Source of the DNA: Ornithinimicrobium humiphilum | GTDB taxonomy: Bacteria > Actinomycetota > Actinomycetes > Actinomycetales > Dermatophilaceae | Length of the DNA stretch: 64,000 nucleotides | Reading direction: 5' to 3' | Assembly (NCBI RefSeq): GCF_006716885.1 | Contig: NZ_VFPU01000001.1 | Location: 2,790,001-2,854,000 of the forward strand | Shown here: one piece after another, positions 36,676-44,794 of the stretch | How positions within the stretch are numbered: the stretch's first letter is position 1 | Layout of the letters: each line of letters starts with the position of its first letter | Notes under the pieces: model-generated | What the model was told of the DNA's origin: nothing | Seen by the model: only the letters and a program-made list of their open reading frames with translations | Databases searched by the model: none | Position numbers and translations under genes: made by a program

Positions 36676-38358
36676 TCACCTCGGGGTCATGGTCGTCAGG
36701 ATGCCGGACTCGGTCCGGCGGGAACAGATGTCGCGGACGGCGAGATAGCCGTAGGCCATCGCGCGGCTCAGGGAGTATCCCGAGTTGTAGCCGACGCCGG
36801 CGGCCGCCCGGGCTGAGGCCTCGCCGACGACGTGCACGCCGGGCACCTCCGCACCGTCGCGGTCGAGGAGCCGGCCGGCGCGGCCCGCCACCACACCGGA
36901 GGCGGCGATGCCGGTGGACAGCAGCCGCAGCCGCATACCGAAGAAGGGCGGGCGGTCGAGGGGCCCCACGCACGGGTTGGGGCGCTGGTTGCCGTCCCCG
37001 CGGAAGCGGCGGACGGAGAGGTTCGACCCGCGGCCGAGCTCGGGGTCCTCCCCCTCCGCGGCGCCGGCGTTGTAGCCCTCGACGGTGCCGCGCAGGGTCC
37101 CGCCGTCGATCCCGAGGAGCTGGCCGAGTTCCTCGAGCGAGTCGGCGCGGCAGACCAGCCCCTCGGGATAGTCGCCGCCGGGCGGGGTGGCGCCAAGGCC
37201 GTACTTCGCGTGGTGCTGGGAGTCCCACACCAGGAAGACGGGGAACCGGGGCGGGTCGGTGGCGAGCACACCGCGCACGATCGCCGGGTGGAAGGAGTCG
37301 TCGGCGAACCGGCGCCCCTCGGCGTCCACGATGACGGTGTGCGGCAGGCAGTGCTCGAAGCAGGCGCGGTAGCCGGTGTCGCCCGGGAAGGACGGTTCGG
37401 AGAGCCGGTAGCCGGGCAGGACCGGTGCAGCCCAGGCGGGCAGCGTGGCGATCGTGGCGCCGAGCCCGGCGAGGAGGTCGCGCGCGTCGCCGCGGACGGA
37501 GGGGGGCACCACGGTGCCGCCGTTCTCCGGGGTGATCCCGGTCAGCTCGACCATGAGCTCCTCGGACCAGTCGTGCGCACCGGTGGCCACGACGACGTCC
37601 CTCGCCAGCACGGTCCAGGTGCCGGCGGGCGTCGTCGCCGTCACCGCGAGCAGGTCGCCCTGCCGGGCGACCGAGGCGACCCGGTGCTGGAGGAGGACGG
37701 GCACGCCCCGCTCGAGGACGGCCCGGAAGAACGGGGCGACGATGCCGGTGCCGAAGGTCAGCACGTGCTGCGCACGTCTCCGCGCGACGAGGTCGAGGTC
37801 CCACTCGGTCCGGCTCGACATCCCGCCCCACGCGAACATCTCGCCGTAGGTGATGCCCACGGGGAAGTGCGGCGAGACCAGGAGCAGGTCCAGGTCGTCG
37901 CCGAGCAGGCGGCCGTCGTAGGGCGAGGAGGTCAGGTAGCGCCCGGTGACCGCCGCGCCAGGGGCGTCCGGGTAGTAGTAGTCGGGGTAGTCGGGCACCA
38001 GGTCCCAGGTGATCACGCCGGTCCGCTCGAAGTACTCCGCCGCCTCCGCGGCCCCGGACAGCCACTCCCGGGTGCGGTCCTCGTCCAGGCTGGCCAGGTC
38101 CTGGCGCGCGGCCCAGCGGACGTAGGCGAGCGCGTCCTCGAGCGAGTCCTCGATCCCGCGCTCGCGGCCGACGTGGTTGGCGCCGACCCACACCTGGACG
38201 CCGGAGTACGCGGCGGCACCCCCGACCTTCTCGCCCGCCTCGAGCAGCACGGTGGTCAGGCCGGCGTCGGCGGCCGTCACCGCCGTGGCGAGGCCGCCCA
38301 TGCCCGCCCCGACCACGACGAGGTCGACGACCTCGGGGCCCGGCTCGCTGCTGGTCAT
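36676..38358 (-). CDS. FAD-binding dehydrogenase of the KstD/fumarate-reductase fold
   Basis: Flavoprotein of 560 aa. The N-terminus has the Rossmann FAD motif VVGAGMGGLATAVTAADAG (about 15-33) followed by LLEAGEKVGGAAAYSG. The C-terminus has the second FAD contact GVHVVGEASARAAAGVGYNSGYSLSRAMAYG. This layout is shared by 3-ketosteroid dehydrogenases, urocanate reductases and fumarate reductases. The middle domain (DYPDYYYPDAPGAAVTGRYL) is unlike true KstD, so the substrate is not a known steroid. It may desaturate a cyclic ketone or acid (inference). Followed at 5 bp by the SDR. Confidence 0.87.
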   Translation of the reverse strand: MTSSEPGPEVVDLVVVGAGMGGLATAVTAADAGLTTVLLEAGEKVGGAAAYSGVQVWVGANHVGRERGIEDSLEDALAYVRWAARQDLASLDEDRTREWLSGAAEAAEYFERTGVITWDLVPDYPDYYYPDAPGAAVTGRYLTSSPYDGRLLGDDLDLLLVSPHFPVGITYGEMFAWGGMSSRTEWDLDLVARRRAQHVLTFGTGIVAPFFRAVLERGVPVLLQHRVASVARQGDLLAVTATTPAGTWTVLARDVVVATGAHDWSEELMVELTGITPENGGTVVPPSVRGDARDLLAGLGATIATLPAWAAPVLPGYRLSEPSFPGDTGYRACFEHCLPHTVIVDAEGRRFADDSFHPAIVRGVLATDPPRFPVFLVWDSQHHAKYGLGATPPGGDYPEGLVCRADSLEELGQLLGIDGGTLRGTVEGYNAGAAEGEDPELGRGSNLSVRRFRGDGNQRPNPCVGPLDRPPFFGMRLRLLSTGIAASGVVAGRAGRLLDRDGAEVPGVHVVGEASARAAAGVGYNSGYSLSRAMAYGYLAVRDICSRRTESGILTTMTPR

Positions 38359-38429
38359 CGCTCTCCTCGGGTATGACGTGCTGGGCCGCCGGGGATCGGT
38401 CCCCCGCGACGGGTTGCGGTGGTGGTGGA

Positions 38430-38445
38430 GCGCCGGCCCCGGCGC
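38430..38445 (-). terminator. Hairpin overlapping the stop of the 38452-38844 gene
   Basis: GCGCCGG-CC-CCGGCGC, 7-bp arms, directly downstream of the small hypothetical gene and before the flavoprotein. It may attenuate rather than end transcription. Confidence 0.35.
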
Positions 38446-38451
38446 AGGTGG

Positions 38452-38844
38452 TCAGGGGAGGCGTCGGGCCCAGGGCAGGGCCTCGGCGGGGGGTGGCTCG
38501 CCCTCCGGGTCGCCCAGCCCGTCGGCGGTGATGCCGATCCGGACCAGGCGCAGCCCGATGTCCAGGGCCCGCGCCGCCCGGAGCGCCGGCTCGGCACCGC
38601 GCTCGCGCGCCCCCGGGTCGCCGCGCGGGACGTCGACCCGGTAGACGGACCGGTCGCCCGGGCCCCCGACCCGGACGGTCAGGACGTCGTCGACGGCGAA
38701 GAGCAGCTGCGCCACCTCGGCGGCCTGCTCGTGCCCGACGACGTCGAACTCGACGACGACGGTGGCGATGTCCCACGCCTCGAGGAGCCCGGTCCCCGCC
38801 GCGGGGCCCGGCGAGGGCGGGGACCCGGCTCCCAGGACGTGCAC
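38452..38844 (-). CDS. Hypothetical protein between Rieske ferredoxin and flavoprotein
   Basis: Product of 130 aa from the GTG at 38844, which has AAGGAG 8 bp upstream. A longer start at 38886 would overlap the ferredoxin gene by 26 bp. The sequence has a beta-rich centre (TVVVEFDVVGHEQAAEVAQLLFAVDDVLTVRVGG, YRVDVPRG) followed by a helical part (RAARALDIGLRLVRIGI). No cysteines of a cluster site and no known motif. The location 16 bp after the ferredoxin suggests a small subunit or accessory of the same redox system. Confidence 0.65.
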   Translation of the reverse strand: MHVLGAGSPPSPGPAAGTGLLEAWDIATVVVEFDVVGHEQAAEVAQLLFAVDDVLTVRVGGPGDRSVYRVDVPRGDPGARERGAEPALRAARALDIGLRLVRIGITADGLGDPEGEPPPAEALPWARRLP

Positions 38845-38860
38845 GTGCGCCGCTCCTTCG

Positions 38861-39250
38861 TCAGAGGTAGGTGACGATCTCGTCACCCTCGCGGACGACC
38901 TCGTAGGAGCGCACCCGCATCCGGTCGGGCTCGGTCAGGCTGCGGCCGTCCTTGAGCGTGAACTTGTAGCCGTGCCACGGGCACACGACGACCCGGTGGT
39001 CCTCGTCGTCACCGCTCCACTCGTAGGTGTGCGGCTCGGAGGGCAGCATGTGGCCCTGGACCCGGCCATGGCACAGGGGGGCACCGTGGTGCGGGCAGAC
39101 GTTGCGGAGCAGGTGCAGACGTCCCTGGTCGTTGATCAGGGCGAAGGAGCGACCCTCGACGACCACCTCGGTGTTCGTGCCCGGGGGCACGTCCGCGGCG
39201 GCGGCGAGCACGTGACGGGTGGCCTGGCGCTGGGCGGGCTGCGTCGTCAT
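38861..39250 (-). CDS. Rieske-type [2Fe-2S] ferredoxin-like protein
   Basis: Soluble Rieske protein of 129 aa. Cluster ligands are C-P-H in NVCPHHGAPLC and C-x2-H in VVCPWHGYKF. The spacing between the two boxes is about 35 residues, roughly double the classic 16-17, because of an inserted loop GHMLPSEPHTYEWSGDDEDHR. No oxygenase catalytic domain follows, so it would act as an electron carrier or as an orphan Rieske subunit. It lies 10 bp after an amidohydrolase gene. A phthalate-dioxygenase-type reductase is at 43745. Confidence 0.88.
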   Translation of the reverse strand: MTTQPAQRQATRHVLAAAADVPPGTNTEVVVEGRSFALINDQGRLHLLRNVCPHHGAPLCHGRVQGHMLPSEPHTYEWSGDDEDHRVVVCPWHGYKFTLKDGRSLTEPDRMRVRSYEVVREGDEIVTYL

Positions 39251-39260
39251 GGGGCCCCTT

Positions 39261-40397
39261 TCAGAGCCGGTGGCCGTAGACGGCCATCGGGTTGTCGTGG
39301 CAGATCTTCTGCAGCAGGTCGCGGTCGATGCCGGCCAGCGCGAGCTTGGGGTCGTCGAAGTCCCAGTGCGGGTAGTCGCTGCTGAAGAGCAGCGTCTCGT
39401 CGGCGTAGACCATCTCGAGCACGGTGTTGAGGTGCTCGCGCTTGTGCGGCTCGATCATCGGCTGCGTCGTGAAGCGCACGTTGCGCCGGATGTAGTCGCT
39501 CGGCTTGCGCTTGAGCCACGGCACCTCGTCGCCCAGGCCCTTGTAGTCACGGTCCAGCTTCCACATGATCTCCGCGGCCCAGGCGAAACCGCCCTCGCAG
39601 ATGACGTACATCAGGTCGGGGAACTTCTCGAAGACGCCGTGGCAGACCAGGCTGAGCAGGTTGGACTGATGGATCTGCGCCAGGGCCGTGTGCCACTCGA
39701 TGTAGTACGTCGGGGTGCCGGCCATGCGCGGCGCCTGCGCGAAGACGTTCTCGGTGCCGCTGGGGTGGACCATGATGGGCAGGCCGTACTTCTGCGCCGC
39801 CTCGTAGATCGGGTAGTAGTGCCGGTTGCCGTGCAGGATGTCGTGCAGCGGCAGGAAGATCGAGGTGATGCCGGGACGACCCTGGACCCGTTCGATCTCC
39901 TTGACGGCCTGGGCCGGGTCCTGGGGGGCGACCGCCAGGGCACCGCGGTAGCGCGGGTCGACGGCGAGCCACTGCTCGCACATCCAGTCGTTGTAGGCCG
40001 AGGCGACGGTCGCGGCGACGTCGGCGTCGGGGAAGGCGCCGATGCCGAACAGCTGGCCCGCGATGAGGATGCCCACGTCGATCCCGTGCCCGTCGAAGAG
40101 CTGCTTGGCCGAGAAGACGGGGTCCGTCGCCGGCGCCTCGCCGTTGTGGATGGCGTCCTCGCGGTAGGCGCCCGCGGAGTTGATGTAGAGGTAGTCCAGT
40201 GGCAGCACGTAGGAGGCCGCCGCGAACCGGCTCGCCCAGGTGGCGTCGCCGCCGATCCCGAGCTTCCGCTGCCAGGCCTCCGTCATGTAGGGACGCAGGT
40301 CGCGCAGACCGTCCTTGAAGTTGGGGTGGACGTCGCTGTCGATGATCCCCGTGATGGAGCCGGCGCCCGTCTGGCGCTCTGTCTGGGTCGCAGTCAT
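39261..40397 (-). CDS. Amidohydrolase family 2 protein (ACMSD-like fold), catabolic
   Basis: Metal-dependent (beta/alpha)8 hydrolase or decarboxylase of 378 aa. IIDSDVHPN near 19-27 supplies the D-x-H version of the first metal site. LPIMVHPSGTEN, SLVCHGVFEKFPDLMYVICEGG and LLFSSDYPHWDFDDP supply the other ligands. Relatives include decarboxylases and C-C or C-O hydrolases acting on cyclic acids. It leads the unit with the Rieske protein, small hypothetical, flavoprotein and SDR. An operator-like sequence sits about 80 bp upstream. Confidence 0.87.
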   Translation of the reverse strand: MTATQTERQTGAGSITGIIDSDVHPNFKDGLRDLRPYMTEAWQRKLGIGGDATWASRFAAASYVLPLDYLYINSAGAYREDAIHNGEAPATDPVFSAKQLFDGHGIDVGILIAGQLFGIGAFPDADVAATVASAYNDWMCEQWLAVDPRYRGALAVAPQDPAQAVKEIERVQGRPGITSIFLPLHDILHGNRHYYPIYEAAQKYGLPIMVHPSGTENVFAQAPRMAGTPTYYIEWHTALAQIHQSNLLSLVCHGVFEKFPDLMYVICEGGFAWAAEIMWKLDRDYKGLGDEVPWLKRKPSDYIRRNVRFTTQPMIEPHKREHLNTVLEMVYADETLLFSSDYPHWDFDDPKLALAGIDRDLLQKICHDNPMAVYGHRL

Positions 40398-40473
40398 GAT
40401 CGTGCCTTTCGTTGCCGCGGGACGCTGGCGTCGGTGCCGCAGGACTGCGAGCGCCCCGACATGGACGCCGCCG

Positions 40474-40495
40474 TCCTAATGATGATCATCATAGG
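40474..40495. promoter_or_regulatory. Operator-like site b
   Basis: Contains TAATGATGATCAT, within which ATGATGATCATCAT (40479-40492) is a perfect 14-bp palindrome. It differs at few positions from site a and lies about 80 bp upstream of the amidohydrolase start. Confidence 0.62.
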
Positions 40496-40518
40496 GCGCA
40501 AAGAGAGTTCGTCAAGGG

Positions 40519-40959
40519 TCACCCCCCGGACACCCCGGTCGGCAGCTTGCGGAAGTCCCAGGAGCGGACCCGCACCGGCAGGAGGCGGACCCACTGGTGG
40601 TCGACGCGGTCCGCCACCGGAGCACCGCCGGGCAGGTAGCGCCGCCCGAAGGCGGTGAGCACGGCCTGCGGCACGTCCTCGAAGGCCCACGCCTCGGCGC
40701 GCACCAGCGCGAGCACCCCGCGCAGCTCCGCATAGGCGGTCCCGTCGTCCACCGTGACCGAGACCTTGCCCCCGCCGAGGAGCCGCCCGGTGCGCCGCGC
40801 CCGACGGAGGTTCCAGATCCAGAACGCCCCCTCGTGCCAGACGAACCAGACCGGGGTCGCGACCGGCCACCCCTGCTCGGTGACGGTGGCCAGGCGCAGC
40901 GTCCTCGCCCCGGCGAGGAAGGCGTCGAGCTCCTCCTCCGTCATGCCCACCCTGCTCAC
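40519..40959 (-). CDS. Pyridoxamine 5'-phosphate oxidase-fold protein
   Basis: Split-barrel flavin/F420-binding protein of 146 aa (GTG start; an ATG five codons later is possible). Typical strands: TLRLATVTEQGWPVATPVWFVWHEGAFWIWN, then KVSVTVDDGTAYAELRGVLALV. In actinobacteria such proteins use FMN or F420 to reduce or oxidise small molecules. It lies 24 bp after the MFS gene and is probably cotranscribed with it. Confidence 0.85.
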   Translation of the reverse strand: MSRVGMTEEELDAFLAGARTLRLATVTEQGWPVATPVWFVWHEGAFWIWNLRRARRTGRLLGGGKVSVTVDDGTAYAELRGVLALVRAEAWAFEDVPQAVLTAFGRRYLPGGAPVADRVDHQWVRLLPVRVRSWDFRKLPTGVSGG

Positions 40960-40983
40960 GGCTCTCCTCCTCGCGCTCGCGCT

Positions 40984-42360
40984 CTACCGGACACGGCTGA
41001 CCACCAGCCCCAGGACGGCCGCCACCGCGGCGCAGGAGGTCGCGGTGGCGAAGGCCGCCAGGTGCCCGGCGGCCGGCCCGCCGGGCCAGGCCACCGAGAC
41101 GATCAGCACCACCTGGGCGCCGACCGCGGACCCGAGCCCCCGGGCCAGCGAGTTCAGCCCGGCCGCCGTGCCCACGTCCGCGGGGGGCACCGCAGCCATG
41201 ACGACGCTGGGGAGGGCGGGGAAGGCCACCCCGACACCGACGCCGGCGACGGTCGCCAGCAGCAGCACCGCCGTCAGGCTCCAGGGCGCCACCACCAGCC
41301 CGAGCATCCCGGCCGTGCACAGCAGGTTGCCGACCACGATGACGGGACCGTAGCCGTGCAGGGCGCCGAGCCGGCCGGCCACCGGCCCCGCCAGCACCAT
41401 GCCCAGCGCACCGGGCACGAGGACGAGGCCGGCGGCGACGGGACCGAGCCCGAGGCCGACCTCCGAACGGTCCTGGACCAGCTGCGGCACCGCCACGAAC
41501 AGCCCGTACATCGCGGCGGCGCTCCAGATGCTGGCGAGGTTGCCGATGACGCCGACCCTGTTGCGCAGGACGGCGAGGTCCAGCAGCGGGGTGGTGGCAC
41601 GGCGGAGCGCCCGGACGAGGGCGACCGCGGCGAGCACCGTGAGACCGAGGGCGGCCAGGGTGGAGCGGGCCAGCGGTCCGGAGACGCCGAGCTCGGTCAG
41701 GAAGGCGAGCAGCCCGGCGAGCACGAGGGCCACGGCCACCGCCCCCGGCACGTCGAGGGCCCCCCGCCCCTCTCCCCCGCTGTCCGGGAGCCAGAGCCAC
41801 AGGGACAGCGTGGAGAGCAGCCCGACCCCGATGCCCAGGACGAAGATCGCGTCCACCCCCACGTGGGCGGTGAGCACTCCGCCCACGACGAAGCCGATCG
41901 CGGGGCCCGTGGCCACCACGCCCGAGAGCAGGCCGATCTGCACCGCCCTGGCCGCCCGGTCCGGCACGATCTGCTGCAGCCCGGCGATGTGGAGGACGAA
42001 GACGCCGGCCGAGAAGCCCTGCAGGGCCCGCCCCAGGCTCATCGCGCCGCCGTGGTCCCCGGCGGCGAGGCAGATCCCCGAGCCGAGGACGTAGGCCGCG
42101 CTGACGAGCACGGCGAGCAACCGCCGACCCCGGAGGTCGCCGAGGCGCCCGACCAGGGGCGAGGCCAGCGACGCCCCGACGAGGAAGGCGCTGAGCAGCC
42201 ATCCGGACGTGCCGGCGGAGTAGCCCCGCTCGTCCACGAGGACGGGGAGCGCCGGGATGAGCACGGTCTGGGACGAGGATGGCACCAGGACCGACAGGGC
42301 CATCGCGGCGAGCCGACGCGGCGACGCGTGGTCACCGTGCCGGGAGGGCACGGTGACCAC
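40984..42360 (-). CDS. MFS transporter (DHA2-like)
   Basis: Integral membrane protein of 458 aa with about 12-14 helices. The MFS loop-2 motif is GRLGDLRGRRLL and motif C-like GVVATGPAIGFVVGGVL is present, as in drug/proton antiporters of the DHA2 group. In a catabolic cluster it may import substrate or export a toxic intermediate. Start at GTG 42360 places the first helix near 17-40. Its start codon lies 26 bp after the DctP1 stop (42387), so it may be read from the DctP1 promoter. Confidence 0.85.
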   Translation of the reverse strand: MVTVPSRHGDHASPRRLAAMALSVLVPSSSQTVLIPALPVLVDERGYSAGTSGWLLSAFLVGASLASPLVGRLGDLRGRRLLAVLVSAAYVLGSGICLAAGDHGGAMSLGRALQGFSAGVFVLHIAGLQQIVPDRAARAVQIGLLSGVVATGPAIGFVVGGVLTAHVGVDAIFVLGIGVGLLSTLSLWLWLPDSGGEGRGALDVPGAVAVALVLAGLLAFLTELGVSGPLARSTLAALGLTVLAAVALVRALRRATTPLLDLAVLRNRVGVIGNLASIWSAAAMYGLFVAVPQLVQDRSEVGLGLGPVAAGLVLVPGALGMVLAGPVAGRLGALHGYGPVIVVGNLLCTAGMLGLVVAPWSLTAVLLLATVAGVGVGVAFPALPSVVMAAVPPADVGTAAGLNSLARGLGSAVGAQVVLIVSVAWPGGPAAGHLAAFATATSCAAVAAVLGLVVSRVR

Positions 42361-42386
42361 GCGTCAGTTCCCGGGTGCGGGAGGGG

Positions 42387-43595
42387 TCACTGGCTGGCGA
42401 GGCAGGACGCCACGCCGGTCTTGTAGTCCGGGTACTCGGGCTCGGCCACCCGGAGCGCCTCGGTGTAGGCCTCGATGACCGCCTCGGCATCGGCACCGGC
42501 GTCGGTCGCGGCCTTCTTCCAGTCCTCGTAGATCTTGTCGGCGCCGGCAGCCCGGAGCTTCTCGACCTCGGCCTCGGAGAAGACGTGCAGCTCGGAGCCG
42601 GACTCCTTGACCGTCTCGCAGGACAGCGCGTCGAACTGCGCGTCGAACTCGCCGACCTTCGCCGGGACCTCGGCGCTGACCTCCATGATCACGCGGCGCT
42701 GCTCGTCGCTGAGCTCGTCCCACAGGTCCTCGCCGATCGACAGCGCGTTGGCGCTCGCGACGCCCATGCCGGTGTCGGTGAAGCTGTTGACGACCTCGGG
42801 GTACTTGAGCGGCCCGACGAAGCCGAAGGGCACGCCGTAGACGCCGTCGATGAGGCCGCGGTCGAGCGAGCCGTAGACCTCGGCGAGCTCCATGTTGATG
42901 ATGTTGGCGCCGGCCGCGCCCATGACCTGGGAGCTGCGGTCGTTGCCGCGGATCCGCAGGCCCTTGAGGTCGTCGACGGTGGCGACCGGCTTGACCGTGC
43001 CGAGGGCGGACGAGCCACCGATGGCCCAGGCCAGCGGGCGGATGCCCTTGGCCTCGAACTCGCCGAAGATCGGGCCGCTCTCGTCGCTGGCCATCTCGGC
43101 CATGGCCTGGGAGACCGCCGGCGAGTTGGAGCTCTGGAAGGGCAGCTCGTGCACGCTGGTGACCGGGAAGGTGGTCGTGTAGAGCGTCGGCATGACCTGC
43201 GCGACGTCGACACGACCGTCGGTGAGCGCCTCGACGATCTCCGGCCCCTTCACGAGGGTGCCGTCCCAGTAGGCGTCGAAGGTGATGGAGCCGTTGGTGC
43301 GCTCCTCGATCTCCGCCATCCACCAGGCCCAGACCTGCCCGATGGGCGTCTTCTCGCCGGTGTGGTAGCCGAAGGTCAGGGTGCGGGGCTCCTCCGCCGC
43401 GTCCCCGCCGCCGTTCCCGCCGTTGTCGCTGCCGTTGTCCGCGGTCGACCCGTTGTCACCGTCGGTCGAACCGGTCTCGCCGGCCTCCGCGTCGCTGTCC
43501 GTGCTGCCGCACGCCGCGAGCGAGACGGACAGGGACACGATGCCGGCGATGGCCGCCAGGCGCGATCGGCGCCAGCTCCGTGCGAATGAGGCCAT
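42387..43595 (-). CDS. TRAP transporter substrate-binding lipoprotein DctP, copy 1
   Basis: Binding protein of 402 aa. Signal peptide with lipobox SLAAC (Cys29) is followed by a Ser/Gly/Asn-rich linker to about 70. The DctP body has TLTFGYHTGEKTPIGQVWAWW, the conserved Arg in DLKGLRIRGNDRSSQVM, and GLIDGVYGVPFGFVGPLKYPEVV. Two Cys near the C-terminus (LSCETV and VASCLAS) could form a disulfide. A paralogue sits at 48456, while only one membrane pair (44795-46773) is present. Confidence 0.93.
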   Translation of the reverse strand: MASFARSWRRSRLAAIAGIVSLSVSLAACGSTDSDAEAGETGSTDGDNGSTADNGSDNGGNGGGDAAEEPRTLTFGYHTGEKTPIGQVWAWWMAEIEERTNGSITFDAYWDGTLVKGPEIVEALTDGRVDVAQVMPTLYTTTFPVTSVHELPFQSSNSPAVSQAMAEMASDESGPIFGEFEAKGIRPLAWAIGGSSALGTVKPVATVDDLKGLRIRGNDRSSQVMGAAGANIINMELAEVYGSLDRGLIDGVYGVPFGFVGPLKYPEVVNSFTDTGMGVASANALSIGEDLWDELSDEQRRVIMEVSAEVPAKVGEFDAQFDALSCETVKESGSELHVFSEAEVEKLRAAGADKIYEDWKKAATDAGADAEAVIEAYTEALRVAEPEYPDYKTGVASCLASQ

Positions 43596-43641
43596 GGTCT
43601 GTCTCTCCTTCGTGGTGCCTGCGCCTCTCTGCGCAGGGCAT

Positions 43642-43659
43642 GATAATGATGAATATGAT
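43642..43659. promoter_or_regulatory. Operator-like site c between DctP1 and the reductase
   Basis: GATAATGATGAATATGAT matches site a in 15 of 16 core positions (ATAATGATGAWTATGA). It contains TATGAT, a possible -10 for the plus-strand reductase, and lies 47 bp upstream of the minus-strand DctP1 gene, so it could control both directions. Confidence 0.68.
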
Positions 43660-43744
43660 AGTGCCGAGAGTGGACGTGGTGTCAAGCAACTCCTCCACGA
43701 CCCCCGACCCAGACCTGCCCCAGGACCCGAGAGGCTGACCGACC

Positions 43745-44719
43745 ATGAACGACTGGTATGCGGTGCGCGTCGTCGCCACCCGTGAGGTGGCGGACGGGGT
43801 GCTCGAGCTGCGGCTCGTACGCCCGGACGGTCAGGCCCTCCCGGACTGGGAGCCGGGGGCGCACCTGGACGTGCAGACGCCCGCCGGCGTCCGCCAGTAC
43901 TCCCTGTGCGGGGATCCCGCGGACAACACGTACACGATCGCGGTCCTGCGGGAGGAGACCGGACGGGGCGGGTCCCGCGCCCTGCACGACCTCGCCGCTC
44001 CGGGCGTCGAGCTCCAGGTGCTGGGCCCGAGGAACCACTTCCCGCTGGTCGAGGACGCCGAGGACTACCTGCTCATCGCCGGCGGGATCGGGGTCACGCC
44101 CATCCGGGCGATGGCCGACCGGCTGGCGCGCACCGGCGCCCGCTGGCGGCTCCACTACGGCGGCCGGTCCCGCGCCAGCATGGCCTACGCCGACGAGCTG
44201 CTGGACCTCGGTGGCGACGTGGTGCGGCTGTACCCGCAGGACACCGACGGCCTGCTCGACCTCGGGGCGATCCTCGCCGAGGCCGGCCCGGGCACCGTGG
44301 TCTACTGCTGCGGCCCCGCACCTCTTCTCGACGCCGCCGCTGGGGCTGTCGCCGCCTCGCCGGCGCGCGAGCTGCGGGTCGAGCGGTTCACCGGTCCCAC
44401 CGCACCGATGCCCGAGCCGGGCGGCGCCCCGGCCGACGACGCGGTGACGCCCACCTCCTTCGTGGTCGAGCTCGCCGCGTCGGGCGGCTCGGTCGAGGTC
44501 GGCCCCGACCGCTCGATCCTGGAGGCCGTGCGGTCGGCCGGGGTCGACGTGATCTCCTCGTGCGAGGAGGGCTGGTGCGGCACCTGCGAGACCCGGGTGC
44601 TGGCGGGCGTCCCGCTGCACCGCGACGAGGTGCTCACCCCGTCGGAGCAGGCGTCCAACGAGGTCATGATGATCTGCGTCGGACGTTCCTGCAGCGAGCG
44701 CCTGGTCCTCGACCTCTGA
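43745..44719 (+). CDS. Phthalate dioxygenase reductase-type oxidoreductase (FMN, NAD, [2Fe-2S])
   Basis: Reductase of 324 aa. The flavin domain comes first (RQYSLCGDPADN), then the NAD domain (LLIAGGIGVTPIRAMADRLA, YYCCGPAPLLDA-like VYCCGPAPLLDA). The C-terminal plant-type ferredoxin domain has cluster ligands in SSCEEGWCGTCETRVL and a distal Cys in MMICVGRS. This order is that of VanB/PDR-type class IA reductases. No oxygenase large subunit is in the window; the Rieske protein at 38861 could be its electron acceptor (inference). Confidence 0.92.
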   Translation: MNDWYAVRVVATREVADGVLELRLVRPDGQALPDWEPGAHLDVQTPAGVRQYSLCGDPADNTYTIAVLREETGRGGSRALHDLAAPGVELQVLGPRNHFPLVEDAEDYLLIAGGIGVTPIRAMADRLARTGARWRLHYGGRSRASMAYADELLDLGGDVVRLYPQDTDGLLDLGAILAEAGPGTVVYCCGPAPLLDAAAGAVAASPARELRVERFTGPTAPMPEPGGAPADDAVTPTSFVVELAASGGSVEVGPDRSILEAVRSAGVDVISSCEEGWCGTCETRVLAGVPLHRDEVLTPSEQASNEVMMICVGRSCSERLVLDL

Positions 44720-44742
44720 CGCGTCGCCGGAGCCGGGAACGG

Positions 44743-44778
44743 CAGGTGCCCGTCGCCGGAACGGCGGACGGGCACCTG
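44743..44778. terminator. Bidirectional terminator between reductase and DctM
   Basis: Perfect 12-bp arms CAGGTGCCCGTC (44743-44754) and GACGGGCACCTG (44767-44778) with a short inner GCCG/CGGC stem. It separates convergent genes ending at 44719 and 44795. Confidence 0.8.
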
Positions 44779-44794
44779 CGACGGTCGTCGTGCC

